Below, one piece after another: positions 15,343 through 23,766 of a DNA stretch of 34,848 bases; positions within the stretch are counted from its first letter, which is position 1, and every line of letters starts with the position of its first letter. The stretch is from NCBI GenBank assembly GCA_029987025.1, contig DALTWQ010000001.1, forward strand, positions 1 to 34,848. Direction: 5' to 3'. The notes under the pieces were generated by a model, which saw only the letters and a program-made list of their open reading frames with translations, did no database searches and was not told the DNA's origin. The translations under genes and the position numbers were made by a program. Source of the DNA: Methanocorpusculum sp. (GTDB lineage Archaea; Halobacteriota; Methanomicrobia; Methanomicrobiales; Methanocorpusculaceae).

Positions 15343-17103
15343 TTACCTCATTAATGGTTCTAATAAAGCGCATTCTGCAAAGCGCGGCTCGTTCATAATT
15401 ACTTTTCTCATGTCGGTTGTCGGATTCATGAAGTAGATTTCTGTTGTTCTGCCGTATCTTCCGCGGGAAACGACACGGGATGCAACAATTCCGAGCATTG
15501 TCAGGTCGTTAATTAAGTCTGATACACGGCGGTGGCTTAACGGTTCGGTATCGAGTTCTCTTACGAGGTCGCGGTATATTCCGATAACCTGACCGCTTGT
15601 GAAGACCTTCTGTCCTGAACCTGCGAGAAGAAGCATTGAACTTAGGACAATCTTGCTCTGTACCGGAAGTGTTCTGACGCACTCACTCATGGTGTCGGTT
15701 TCGATATTTTCCTGTGCTGCAGCAACGTGCCGCTCTTCCACGCAGGAGACTCCTTCACGTTCTGCAAGTTCTCCGGAGACACGTAAGAGATCAAGCGCTC
15801 TGCGGGCATCTCCGTGTTCCTGAGCAGCGCGTGCAGCACAAAGGGATATGACCTCGTCAGGTACAGCTCCTTCAAGGAATGCGGTTTTTGCACGCTGGCA
15901 TAAGATATCGCGGAGCTGGTCTGCGTTGTACGGCGGGAAGACAAGTTCCTCTTCTGAAAGGGAGGATAAGACACGCGGGTCGAGGAAGTCTTTGAATGTC
16001 AGATCGTTTGAAATTCCTATAATGCAGACCCTTGACTTAACTAAATCGCTGTTGATTCTGGTAAGACTGTATAAAGTATCGTCTCCGCTTTTCTTGACGA
16101 GTTTGTCGATTTCGTCAAGAACAATAATCTGCAGTCCTCCTGCCTGTTCCAGGATATTTTTCAGTTCGGAATACACCTGGTCGGTATGCCATCCGGTCGG
16201 AGGAATAGTATTTTTCATGCGGTCGCTCGGTTTTGTTTCAACACCGCTTATGTAGTTTGCAATCTGCGCTAAGACACGGTACTGGGTATCGATGGTTTCA
16301 CAGTTTAAGTGAACAAGGCGGCACGGGGTAAAGCCTGAACTTTCATTTTCAAGTTCTCCGCCGACGTATTTGACGGTTGCAGTCTTTCCGGTACCGGTTT
16401 TTCCATAGATTAAGATATTTGACGGAGTTGCACCCTGAAGGGCCGGAGCTAATATTTCGGCGATTGAGTCAATCTGTTCATCTCTGTGCGGGAGTTCTCT
16501 TGGATTATAACTGTGCCGTAAGACTTCACGGTTCCGGAAGATTTTATTCTGGGTAATATATTTTGCAAAGAGACCGGATGCCTTCGGCTGCAGCTGAGTT
16601 CCATCAGCTGCCTGTTCTCCGTTAACCTGCTGTTCTCCATCCGCTTTGTTTCCTTCTTCCTTATTTTCCTCTGCAGGTGCAGCTGATTTATTCTGTCCGG
16701 GTTCAGAGTCCGGAGTCTGTTCTGATTTTCCTGACAACTCTGCCTGTTTCGGTGATTCCGGCTGTGCCGGCTGCTCCAGGTGTTCTGACGGTTCTGCCTG
16801 CTTTGATGAGTCCTGCTGTATCTGCTCTTCTAATGGTTCTGATTCTTTTGACAGTTCCGGCATTGCCGGCTGAGATGCGGAATCCGTGACAGAATCCGGT
16901 AAAGAGGATAAAGACACTGAAGGTTCTGAAGGAACTGCGGCTGGTTCAGCTGATGGTGCTGCAGCTGACAGGGATTCAGCCGATGCGGATTCTGCTGATA
17001 CAGGTACGGATTCCTGCACTTTATCTCCCTGCAACGCCTGTTCCGGAACAGCAGATTTCTGTTCCAAAGAAAGGTTTTCTGTTATGGGTTGTTCGTCTGA
17101 CAT
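15343..17103 (-). CDS. cdc6: Orc1/Cdc6 replication initiator with long disordered N-terminal extension
   Basis: A 586-residue origin-recognition and helicase-loading ATPase. From about residue 178 it is a standard Orc1/Cdc6 protein: Walker A GKTGTGKT (234-241), Walker B QIIVLDEIDKL, sensor 1 CIIGISND, sensor 2 HGDARRALDLLRVSG, and a C-terminal winged helix (LDTEPLSHRRVSDLINDLTM) that binds origin DNA. Residues 1-177 are an unusual low-complexity stretch rich in Ser, Glu, Ala, Pro and Gln with loose QAELSGKSEQ-type repeats; typical archaeal proteins are near 400 residues. The gene lies beside a repeat-rich intergenic region that is probably its origin, with a TATA-like box at 17129-17141, and is followed at once by the Lrp gene. 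Confidence 0.95.
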   Translation of the reverse strand: MSDEQPITENLSLEQKSAVPEQALQGDKVQESVPVSAESASAESLSAAAPSAEPAAVPSEPSVSLSSLPDSVTDSASQPAMPELSKESEPLEEQIQQDSSKQAEPSEHLEQPAQPESPKQAELSGKSEQTPDSEPGQNKSAAPAEENKEEGNKADGEQQVNGEQAADGTQLQPKASGLFAKYITQNKIFRNREVLRHSYNPRELPHRDEQIDSIAEILAPALQGATPSNILIYGKTGTGKTATVKYVGGELENESSGFTPCRLVHLNCETIDTQYRVLAQIANYISGVETKPSDRMKNTIPPTGWHTDQVYSELKNILEQAGGLQIIVLDEIDKLVKKSGDDTLYSLTRINSDLVKSRVCIIGISNDLTFKDFLDPRVLSSLSEEELVFPPYNADQLRDILCQRAKTAFLEGAVPDEVISLCAARAAQEHGDARRALDLLRVSGELAEREGVSCVEERHVAAAQENIETDTMSECVRTLPVQSKIVLSSMLLLAGSGQKVFTSGQVIGIYRDLVRELDTEPLSHRRVSDLINDLTMLGIVASRVVSRGRYGRTTEIYFMNPTTDMRKVIMNEPRFAECALLEPLMR

Positions 17104-17750
17104 GCTCTAATCAGATTGGTTTTGTTTCCATAATAATATAGTGCTGTTGCGAGTGGAGGTTAGAGGTTTGTTGCGAATGGAGAATGGAAAAAAACAGGTC
17201 CTTTTCAGGCATCAATATAAATGCCAACTAATTATTTCAAAAAAATGAGGGGAACCCCTTGATTGCGAGTGGAACAGTGGAGGGGTGTCCGCGGCTTTAA
17301 TCCTAAACTCTGTTTTTGAGGTGAGTTTAAGAGCAGGATTAAACAATTTAGGAACAAATAAAAATTAAATCTACTCCTAAACCTATTTAGGCTTTGCTCC
17401 TAAAATCATTTTTTGAACGAATTTAGGAGCAGGTTGTTGAATTTAGGAGAAAAACCACCCATTTATGAGGGTATTTTAGACGATGCAGTAAAAGGTTTAG
17501 GAGAAAAGCCTCTCTAAACATACTATATATGACTTTAAAATCTCTCTAAAAATTAATTCCTGAACTGAAAACACTCTAAATTTATTTTTTTTCTAAATTT
17601 TTTGTTAATTAAATTTATTTAAAAAATATCTATAATTAAAATAAAAACATTTATATATTTATGAGTCGAAGTAATTATGAATAAAAGTTAAGATTATTAT
17701 CTTACGAGTTTTACGAGTTATAGATAAAAATATTTCCAATCGCAATTAAG
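17104..17750. other. Probable replication origin (oriC) beside cdc6
   Basis: Intergenic DNA with two families of short repeats. Family A, TTGCGAnTGG, occurs directly at 17147-17156, 17171-17180 and 17263-17272 and inverted at 17736-17745. The third copy runs on into AACAGTGGAGGGG, which resembles euryarchaeal ORB elements. Family B, TTTAGGAG or CTCCTAAA, occurs at 17374, 17397, 17422, 17442 and 17496, with variants at 17301, 17347, 17512, 17544 and 17574. An A+T-rich stretch (about 17580-17735), suited to duplex unwinding, lies between the B cluster and the inverted A copy. Position next to an Orc1/Cdc6 gene matches known archaeal origins. A direct repeat of TTACGAGTT (17702-17719) adds to the structure. 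No gene is seen here. Confidence 0.75.
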
Positions 17751-17754
17751 GGGT

Positions 17755-18205
17755 TGGTCTCTCTCCTCAACTTCCCTTTACATCATCTTCTTTTATCCCT
17801 CTCCCTCTCAATTCCCCCCTCTTTATCTAATCATTCTCTACTTCACACAGCCCTACCATATCCCTCCCACTTTCCCTCTTTTTTGACTGTAAAATTTTCC
17901 ACTGGATATAATCCTCTCACAACACTAATCTATCAAAAAAGCAAACAGATTACTACATCTATATGTCTAATACTAACTCTCCGGACTTATCCAAATCAGT
18001 TCATACATCAACTCTATCACAATCTTCACTTTCAGCCCCGTTACTTTCTCCTTCTCCATCTTCTCCCATCCTCTCTACCCATCTACATTTCTCATCTCCA
18101 TCCTTTCCCCTCCCCTCTACTTATCCCCCCATCTCCTCTCTATCCTCCCCCTCTACTCATCCAGACTCCTCCTCTCCCACGACTCCATTACCCACTCTTT
18201 CCTCA
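17755..18205 (+). other. G-depleted polypyrimidine-biased tract next to the origin
   Basis: The plus strand is extremely poor in G and rich in C and T; I count 14 G in the 420 bases 17761-18180. The first half is intergenic and the second half encodes the Ser/Pro-rich N-terminus of the next protein. The flanking gene body returns to normal composition at about 18210. Confidence 0.8.
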
Positions 18206-19075
18206 ACTCAAGATGCAGGTCCAGCTTCAAACTCAAATACAAAAAATACATCTAAGACCCATTCTTCCAAGGTAAGAGCACATGAACGATTCTGGGAGAT
18301 TGATGCAGTCCGGGGAATCTGTCTTATCGGAATGGTTTTGTTCCATGCTATTTTCCTGTTAGGTCTCTTCGGTGTTATCTCAACTGCATTCTGGGAAGAT
18401 CTCATCTGCAGGGATATCATCCCGGGATCCAACTTCCAGCTGATTCATCTTGGAACCAGTCTCTTTGTTTTAATCTGCGGATTCTCTTTAATTCTCCGGC
18501 AGCGGAGAATGGAAGGTGCTTCAAGAAAAGCATACAATATCGCTGTTGTAAAACGGGGAATCCAGGTCATCCTGGTAGGAATTCTCTTCGCCGCAGTCTC
18601 GTCAGTTATCATCTACTTCTTCATTGGAGACGGCAGATACATGATGTTTAACTTCCTGATGATGATGGGGTGCAGCATGATGCTTGCCCTTCCCTTCGTT
18701 CCTTTGAAAAAATGGGCATTCATTCCTGCAGTTCTGTTTATTGTTCTCGGATTCTTACTGAGCACCATTCACGGACCGCTGTACCTGATGCCGCTTGGCA
18801 TTCTCCCCGGAGATTATCTTCCGCGGGATTTCTTCCCCATTTTCCCGTGGGTCGGCATAATGCTCCTTGGATTTGCACTCGGTTCAGTCCTTTATCCGAA
18901 CGGAAACAGGCGTTTTACCATTCCGGAACCGAACAAATTCTGCAGAGGTCTTGCGGCAATCGGCAAATATCCGCTGCAGATCTATGTTCTGCATATCCCG
19001 GTTCTTGCAGGAATTATTTTCCTGGTATGTTTAGTCTGCTCGCTTCTGGGATGCCCGATAACCGGACTCTTTTGA
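17963..19075 (+). CDS. DUF1624/HGSNAT-like membrane acyltransferase with low-complexity N-terminus
   Basis: A 370-residue protein. From residue 109 it is a polytopic membrane protein of the heparan-alpha-glucosaminide N-acetyltransferase (DUF1624) family: RFWEIDAVRGICLIGMVLFH at the start, FFPIFPWVGIMLLGFALG in the middle and IGKYPLQIYVLHIPVL near the end. Such proteins are thought to move acetyl groups across the membrane onto sugars, but the archaeal acceptor is unknown. Residues 1-107 are almost entirely Ser, Pro, Thr and Leu, with no signal. No other ATG, GTG or TTG lies in frame between residue 1 and the membrane domain, so this extension must be at least partly translated. The paralogue at 25398 has no such extension. 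Confidence 0.82.
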   Translation: MSNTNSPDLSKSVHTSTLSQSSLSAPLLSPSPSSPILSTHLHFSSPSFPLPSTYPPISSLSSPSTHPDSSSPTTPLPTLSSTQDAGPASNSNTKNTSKTHSSKVRAHERFWEIDAVRGICLIGMVLFHAIFLLGLFGVISTAFWEDLICRDIIPGSNFQLIHLGTSLFVLICGFSLILRQRRMEGASRKAYNIAVVKRGIQVILVGILFAAVSSVIIYFFIGDGRYMMFNFLMMMGCSMMLALPFVPLKKWAFIPAVLFIVLGFLLSTIHGPLYLMPLGILPGDYLPRDFFPIFPWVGIMLLGFALGSVLYPNGNRRFTIPEPNKFCRGLAAIGKYPLQIYVLHIPVLAGIIFLVCLVCSLLGCPITGLF

Positions 19076-19184
19076 TAAGCAGATTAGTTTCTGAATGAAT
19101 CAGAACAAATGAGATTCAGGCAGGAAGGAATTGTTTCTGTTCCTGAAAAAAAATTTGTGAATTGAAAAAAGACAGCTGTCAGCC

Positions 19185-19961
19185 TCATGCCTTTTTAACA
19201 GCCATAAGATTTGCCCGGTATGCTTTGTTCTTCGGATTCAGTTTTACCGCACGGGAAAATGCATCAGCCGCTTTTTCTTTGTCTCCGAGATACGCGTATG
19301 CGGCGCCGCACAGACTCCATGCCTCATCATCGTCAGGATTCATTTCCAGGGCCGCCTCTGCTTTATCCTTTGCGCGGGTGAAATCTTCTCTTCTGATGGA
19401 AATATTTGCCTGCATCTTAACCGCACGGATGTCATCAGCTGCTGCGTCGAGGATATCATCTGCATCTTTCAGGTTTCCGAGATTTACCAGTGCATGAGCC
19501 TTGTGCAGATATGCAGAGATACATGACTGGTCAATCATCAAAGCTTTGTCAGCAGTTTCTAAAGCACCGGCATTGTCTCCGGTAAAAATCATATATCCTG
19601 CTTTGTTCGATAACAGAACCGGATTGTGGGGATTAATCTCTGCCGCTTTATCAGCTTCTTCGAGAGCTTTTGCGTATTTTCCTTCTCCGGCGAGCATTCG
19701 TGCCTGTTCTGCAGGGAAACGGTAATCAGCCGGAAACATCTTTTCCGCGGTGACTGCTGCAGCAAATGCTGTTGCCTTCTCTCCGGTTTTTTCTCCGAGA
19801 GATACAATATTGAACCATACATCAGCTTCCTTCGGTTCAATCTTTACCGCCTCTTTGTAGCAGTACAGTGCTCCTTTATCGTCGCCTTTTTCCATCAGAG
19901 ATGCTGCCTCTTTGCACCAGAGAACAGAGTCTTTCGGATTTGAAACGGTCGGCTTTGCCAT
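19185..19961 (-). CDS. TPR-repeat protein
   Basis: A 258-residue soluble protein made almost wholly of tetratricopeptide repeats, for example KGALYCYKEAVKIEPKEADV, YAKALEEADKAAEINPHNPV and KEKAADAFSRAVKLNPKNKA; TPR solenoids bind partner proteins. I place the start at the ATG at 19961, whose A is the last base of the upstream stop codon (TGATG), with GGGAG upstream as a ribosome-binding site. An ATG at 19976 would overlap the upstream gene further. Translational coupling to the hexulose-phosphate synthase/RraA gene suggests a shared process, but the partner is unknown. Confidence 0.88.
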   Translation of the reverse strand: MAKPTVSNPKDSVLWCKEAASLMEKGDDKGALYCYKEAVKIEPKEADVWFNIVSLGEKTGEKATAFAAAVTAEKMFPADYRFPAEQARMLAGEGKYAKALEEADKAAEINPHNPVLLSNKAGYMIFTGDNAGALETADKALMIDQSCISAYLHKAHALVNLGNLKDADDILDAAADDIRAVKMQANISIRREDFTRAKDKAEAALEMNPDDDEAWSLCGAAYAYLGDKEKAADAFSRAVKLNPKNKAYRANLMAVKKA

Positions 19962-21241
19962 CAGTGTTTCTCCCATCTGAGAAGCTGCTGCAGAGAACCA
20001 AGCGTTCCGCCTTTTTCGATTTCAGCACGGATTCTGATTTCAGTGTGATGCACCTCGACAGCTCTTCTGGCAATTTCGTAGGCACGTTCCTTTGGAATTA
20101 CTACGACACCTGATTTATCTCCGATAATCCAGTCTCCCGGTTTTACTGACTGACCGCAGCAGGAGATTTCAGCGTTAATCTCACCGAATCCTTTCGGTTC
20201 ACCGGCGTTCGGCTGAACAGATTTTGCATAGACAGGAATATCCATCTCTAATATATCATCCCAGTCGCGGACAGCACCGTCAATAACAATTCCTGAAAGT
20301 CCTTTTATCGAGGCAGAATGAGTTGCAAGTTCTCCCCACGGTGCAATATCACAGCGCTGGTCGTTGCTGATAACAAGCACATCGCCTTCTTTGCAGGTAT
20401 CTATCGCCTGTACCGGCTTTGACCAGTCCCCTCCAAACGTCTGAACGGTAACAGCGCGCCCGATCATTTTCTTTGGCGAATGAATGACTGCAAGACCGGT
20501 CATCGAGCCTTTGCGATACATTGCATCTGTTACGTTCGGAGCAGTTACTTCACCTAAGAGTTTTCTAATCTGTGTATCGAGCGATTCTTTATCCTTTTTT
20601 ACAATCTTAGGTGAATCAATAGCGTTGCGCACTTCTCTTGCCGCTTTTTCCGCGTCAGCTGCTTTTACGATAGATGCTCCCACAATTACAATATCTGCGC
20701 CTGCCGCTGCTGCTTCTGCTGCTGTTTCTGCGGTAAGTCCTCCGGCTGCTGCTGTTTTGACACCGAGTTTTCCTATCTCTGCTAAAAGGTCGAGCGGATT
20801 TTTACCTTCCATCTGCTGATCGATTCCCACATGGGCATTGATTATCTGAACACCCATCTCTGCTAACTCCTTTGCACGGGCTGCAGGATTTCTGACGTTC
20901 ATCATATCAGCCATGAGTTCAACACCGTAAAGAGATGCTCCGCGAAGAGCGTCACGTATTACTGCATCGTCAGCGGATGCAAGAATGCAGACGACATCAG
21001 CGCCTGCTTTTGCCGCCATCTCGACCTCGAGTCCGCCGGTGTCTGATGTTTTCAGGTCAGCTACAATGTGTTTGTCAGGAAATGCTTTGCGAAGACTCCG
21101 TATGATATTCATTCCTTCGCTTTTGACAAGCGGCGTTCCTGCTTCAATCCAGTCTGTTCCTCCGCGTACTGCTTCTGCTGCTATCTGCAGAGCACGGTCT
21201 CCTTCGGTTAAATCAAGTGCCGTCTGAAGGATTATTTGCAT
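19961..21241 (-). CDS. Hexulose-6-phosphate synthase fused to an RraA-like domain
   Basis: A 426-residue two-domain protein. Residues 1-210 form a TIM barrel of the orotidine decarboxylase/HPS (HUMPS) group, with the catalytic motif ADLKTSDTGG (D62, K64, D67) and a phosphate-binding VIVGASIVKA strand. In archaea HPS runs in reverse, splitting hexulose-6-phosphate into ribulose-5-phosphate and formaldehyde, to supply pentose phosphate. About residues 220-426 match the RraA/demethylmenaquinone-methyltransferase-like fold (PWGELATHSASIKGLSGIVI, then DGAVRD and GDKSGVVVIPKE), a family that includes RNase E regulators and class II aldolases; the archaeal role is unsettled. A TPR protein is coupled downstream. 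Annotation pipelines name such fusions bifunctional HPS/ribonuclease regulators. Confidence 0.92.
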   Translation of the reverse strand: MQIILQTALDLTEGDRALQIAAEAVRGGTDWIEAGTPLVKSEGMNIIRSLRKAFPDKHIVADLKTSDTGGLEVEMAAKAGADVVCILASADDAVIRDALRGASLYGVELMADMMNVRNPAARAKELAEMGVQIINAHVGIDQQMEGKNPLDLLAEIGKLGVKTAAAGGLTAETAAEAAAAGADIVIVGASIVKAADAEKAAREVRNAIDSPKIVKKDKESLDTQIRKLLGEVTAPNVTDAMYRKGSMTGLAVIHSPKKMIGRAVTVQTFGGDWSKPVQAIDTCKEGDVLVISNDQRCDIAPWGELATHSASIKGLSGIVIDGAVRDWDDILEMDIPVYAKSVQPNAGEPKGFGEINAEISCCGQSVKPGDWIIGDKSGVVVIPKERAYEIARRAVEVHHTEIRIRAEIEKGGTLGSLQQLLRWEKH

Positions 21242-21368
21242 GAAATTATATTGGGTGAGATGGGGTATATGTTTTATTGATGAATGAGCGGTGTTTTTCT
21301 GCAGTTTTGGATGGAGATTCTTGGGAATAATAGTTTTGAAAATCAGATGCTAGTTTTTGAGGCTCTGC

Positions 21369-21453
21369 AAATAACCGAAAACTTACTCAACAAATAACCG
21401 AAAACTTACTCAACAAATAACCGAAAACTTATTCTCTAAATAACCGAAAACTA
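21369..21453. repeat. 23-bp tandem repeat, about 3.7 copies
   Basis: The unit AAATAACCGAAAACTTACTC followed by AAC occurs perfectly at 21369-21391 and 21392-21414. A third copy (21415-21437) diverges in its last bases, and a partial fourth starts at 21438. There are no unique spacers, so it is not a CRISPR array. It ends 33 bases before the start of the ATPase gene and may be its operator. Confidence 0.9.
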
Positions 21454-21486
21454 TTAGATACACACCCTTATCTGTGAAAGCTATCT

Positions 21487-22767
21487 ATGAAAGAACATCC
21501 ATATTTTCAGAGGATATCAGATGCTACACTAAAGTTTCATCTTGAAAGCTGCGGTGCGGTGCTTATAAAAGGTCCAAAGTGGTGCGGTAAATCGACAACT
21601 GCAGAACAGCAGAAAAAAAGTGTTGTTTATATGCAGGATAAAGAGCACCAGGCACAAAATATTGAACTTGCAAAAAGTTCTCCAAGTCTCTTTCTCGCAG
21701 GAGATACTCCGCGCCTCATTGATGAATGGCAGATAATCCCGTTTATCTGGGACTCAATACGGTTTGAAATCGATAAACGGAAAGAGTTTGGACAGTTTAT
21801 TCTGACCGGGTCATCAGTTCCGCCTGATTCAGATGCATATGAACACAGCGGAGCAGGAAGAATTGTGCACATGGTTATGAGGACCATGTCTCTTTACGAA
21901 GCACATGACAGTTCAGGAAAAATATCACTTGCAAATCTTTTCCGCGGAGAAGGAAATGAGGCAGCAGTCTGTGAGAAAACACTTTCTGATTATGCCTACT
22001 TCACATGCCGCGGAGGATGGCCGACAGCTGTTACTGCGCGAAATGAAAGAGTCGCTCTTGCGCAGGTGAAAAATTATTATGATGTACTGGTAAACGGAGA
22101 CCTGCAGCGTCTTGGAAAAATCCGGCGCAACCCGTCAAAAATACAATCACTTCTTCGTGCTTACGCAAGAAATACTGCGTCAGAGGCATCGAATACTACG
22201 TTAAAGGAAGATATGCGGAATCACCAGGACCCGGCACTTGATGAAGATACCATAGCATCCTATGTAAATGATTTGGAAATGCTCTACGTAGTTGAGGAAC
22301 TGCCGGCATGGAATCCGAATCTGCGAAGCAAAACAGCGGTAAGATCCCTGAGTACCAGACATTTTACCGACCCGTCTATCGCTTGTGCTGCTCTGCATTT
22401 ATCTCCGATGGATTTGATACATGATTTGAAGACATTTGGTTTACTCTTTGAATCACTTGCAGTTCATGATTTGAGAATTTACGCAGAATCTCTGAACGGA
22501 GAAGTGTATCATTATCGTGATGCATCAGGTCTTGAAGCTGATGCGATAATCAAATTGGAAAACGGAGACTGGGCAGCTGTTGAGGTGAAGCTGTCTAATC
22601 CTGAAAGAATTGAAGAGGGGGCTTTGCATCTCTTAAAATTAAAGTCAATAATAGATACAGATAAAATGAAACCTCCAAAGTTTCTTATGGTAATTACCGC
22701 AACCGAGTATGCGTATCAGAGAAAAGACGGGGTATGGGTTGTTCCTCTCGGCTGTTTAAAGCCGTAG
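21487..22767 (+). CDS. AAA ATPase with DUF4143 and C-terminal nuclease-like domain
   Basis: A 426-residue ATPase of the COG1373 (AAA_14/DUF4143) family, widespread in bacteria and archaea with no settled function. Walker A is GPKWCGKST (29-37), Walker B is PRLIDEWQ (D79, E80) and ILTGSS (105-110) is the sensor 1 strand. The middle part (YDVLVNGDLQRLGKIRRNP) is typical of these proteins. The C-terminus carries a PD-(D/E)XK-like pattern, GLEADAI then WAAVEVKLS (about 350-375). The Walker A Lys and the nuclease-fold E-D-EVK residues are present, so it appears intact. It stands alone, preceded by a 23-bp tandem repeat, in a patchy position between housekeeping genes that suggests lateral acquisition. 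Confidence 0.9.
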   Translation: MKEHPYFQRISDATLKFHLESCGAVLIKGPKWCGKSTTAEQQKKSVVYMQDKEHQAQNIELAKSSPSLFLAGDTPRLIDEWQIIPFIWDSIRFEIDKRKEFGQFILTGSSVPPDSDAYEHSGAGRIVHMVMRTMSLYEAHDSSGKISLANLFRGEGNEAAVCEKTLSDYAYFTCRGGWPTAVTARNERVALAQVKNYYDVLVNGDLQRLGKIRRNPSKIQSLLRAYARNTASEASNTTLKEDMRNHQDPALDEDTIASYVNDLEMLYVVEELPAWNPNLRSKTAVRSLSTRHFTDPSIACAALHLSPMDLIHDLKTFGLLFESLAVHDLRIYAESLNGEVYHYRDASGLEADAIIKLENGDWAAVEVKLSNPERIEEGALHLLKLKSIIDTDKMKPPKFLMVITATEYAYQRKDGVWVVPLGCLKP

Positions 22768-22782
22768 GAACTTTTTTTATTT

Positions 22783-23718
22783 TTATTCCCCTAAGCGTTC
22801 AAGTGTTGCAGTTGCAAGAATCGGTAAAGTAATCGTTGCATCGCCGTAGACGGTAACACCGACACCGCCTTCTCCAATCTTGCCCCACGACTTTGCCTCG
22901 TCAAGAGTTGCGCCGGAAAGACCTCCGAGGTCCGGTCTGTCTCCTGTCAGCTGAACAACATACGTGAACGCGTTTTCGGTCATGAGCATCGTCTGGAGAG
23001 TGAAGTTTTTCGGAACTCCACCTCCGACCAGGACCGCTCCGGCCTTTTTTACATTGAATGCGGTGTTTAAGAGCTGGTGCATATCTCCGATTGCGTCAAG
23101 AATGGTTTTTTTGTGGAACTGGGAAAACATCCAGTACTGAAGACCGAGGACCGAGTCCTGAAATGCCGGACAGTAGACCGGGATGTCGTTCTTCGCTGCC
23201 GTTGCAAGAATACCGGTATCTAACTGTTCTCCGATAGTTCTCAGGAGTTTGCTGATAGTAATCGGCTGTTCCGGAAGAGAAGAATACACGTCCTGAATGA
23301 ATCCTTCGAGTTCCTCGTATGCTTCGTTCGGGAGAAAGATATCATAAATTCTGTTAATCTCATCGCGGCGGAGCTCTAAATCATCACATTCTGCTTTTCC
23401 GTGGTAGTGATGACATCCGATTGCTTCAATGACATCGTGAGTGAGGTTCGCTCCTGTTGAGGTTAAAATATCGATATGACCTTTCTCGATTAACGTGGAA
23501 ACAACACCACCCATTCCGGCCGGAACCATGGCTCCTGAGAGTCCGAAGAATTTTGTCATATCAGGGTCGCGCAGCATCTTTTCATAGACGTCAACTGCGT
23601 GGTACAGGCTTCCTCCGTTGTATGCACCTGCATTTCCCATCTCAGTTATCATTTCGTTTACGGTCATTCCGCCGCGGGGAATGAACTGTTTTACCGGTGT
23701 ATCGCAATGTTTCGGCAT
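22783..23718 (-). CDS. dys: Deoxyhypusine synthase
   Basis: A 311-residue NAD-dependent enzyme that moves the aminobutyl group of spermidine onto a lysine of translation factor aIF5A, the first step of hypusine formation. The GLSGAMVPAGMGGVVSTLI and TSTGANLTHDVIEA blocks, the AFQDSVLGLQYW segment and the active-site lysine in EAKSWGKIGEGG (Lys280) match the family. The length agrees with archaeal members. It converges with the ATPase gene over 15 bases, where a T-rich run ends transcription. A TATA-like CATATAATAAATT lies immediately ahead of the ATG, closer than usual. Confidence 0.96.
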   Translation of the reverse strand: MPKHCDTPVKQFIPRGGMTVNEMITEMGNAGAYNGGSLYHAVDVYEKMLRDPDMTKFFGLSGAMVPAGMGGVVSTLIEKGHIDILTSTGANLTHDVIEAIGCHHYHGKAECDDLELRRDEINRIYDIFLPNEAYEELEGFIQDVYSSLPEQPITISKLLRTIGEQLDTGILATAAKNDIPVYCPAFQDSVLGLQYWMFSQFHKKTILDAIGDMHQLLNTAFNVKKAGAVLVGGGVPKNFTLQTMLMTENAFTYVVQLTGDRPDLGGLSGATLDEAKSWGKIGEGGVGVTVYGDATITLPILATATLERLGE

Positions 23719-23766
23719 AATTTATTATATGTTTGTTCTAAATGAGGATAAGAGTTCGTATTGTTC

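Noticed and set aside
16646..17141. Several Ser/Cys/Asp-rich reading frames opposite the cdc6 N-terminus
   Set aside because: They are by-products of the low-complexity cdc6 codons on the other strand; cdc6 has promoter, start and domain support.
17754..18275. 173-residue Leu/Ser/Pro-rich frame upstream of and overlapping the DUF1624 gene
   Set aside because: It is open mainly because the G-depleted DNA contains few stop codons; it has no domain and overlaps the supported frame.
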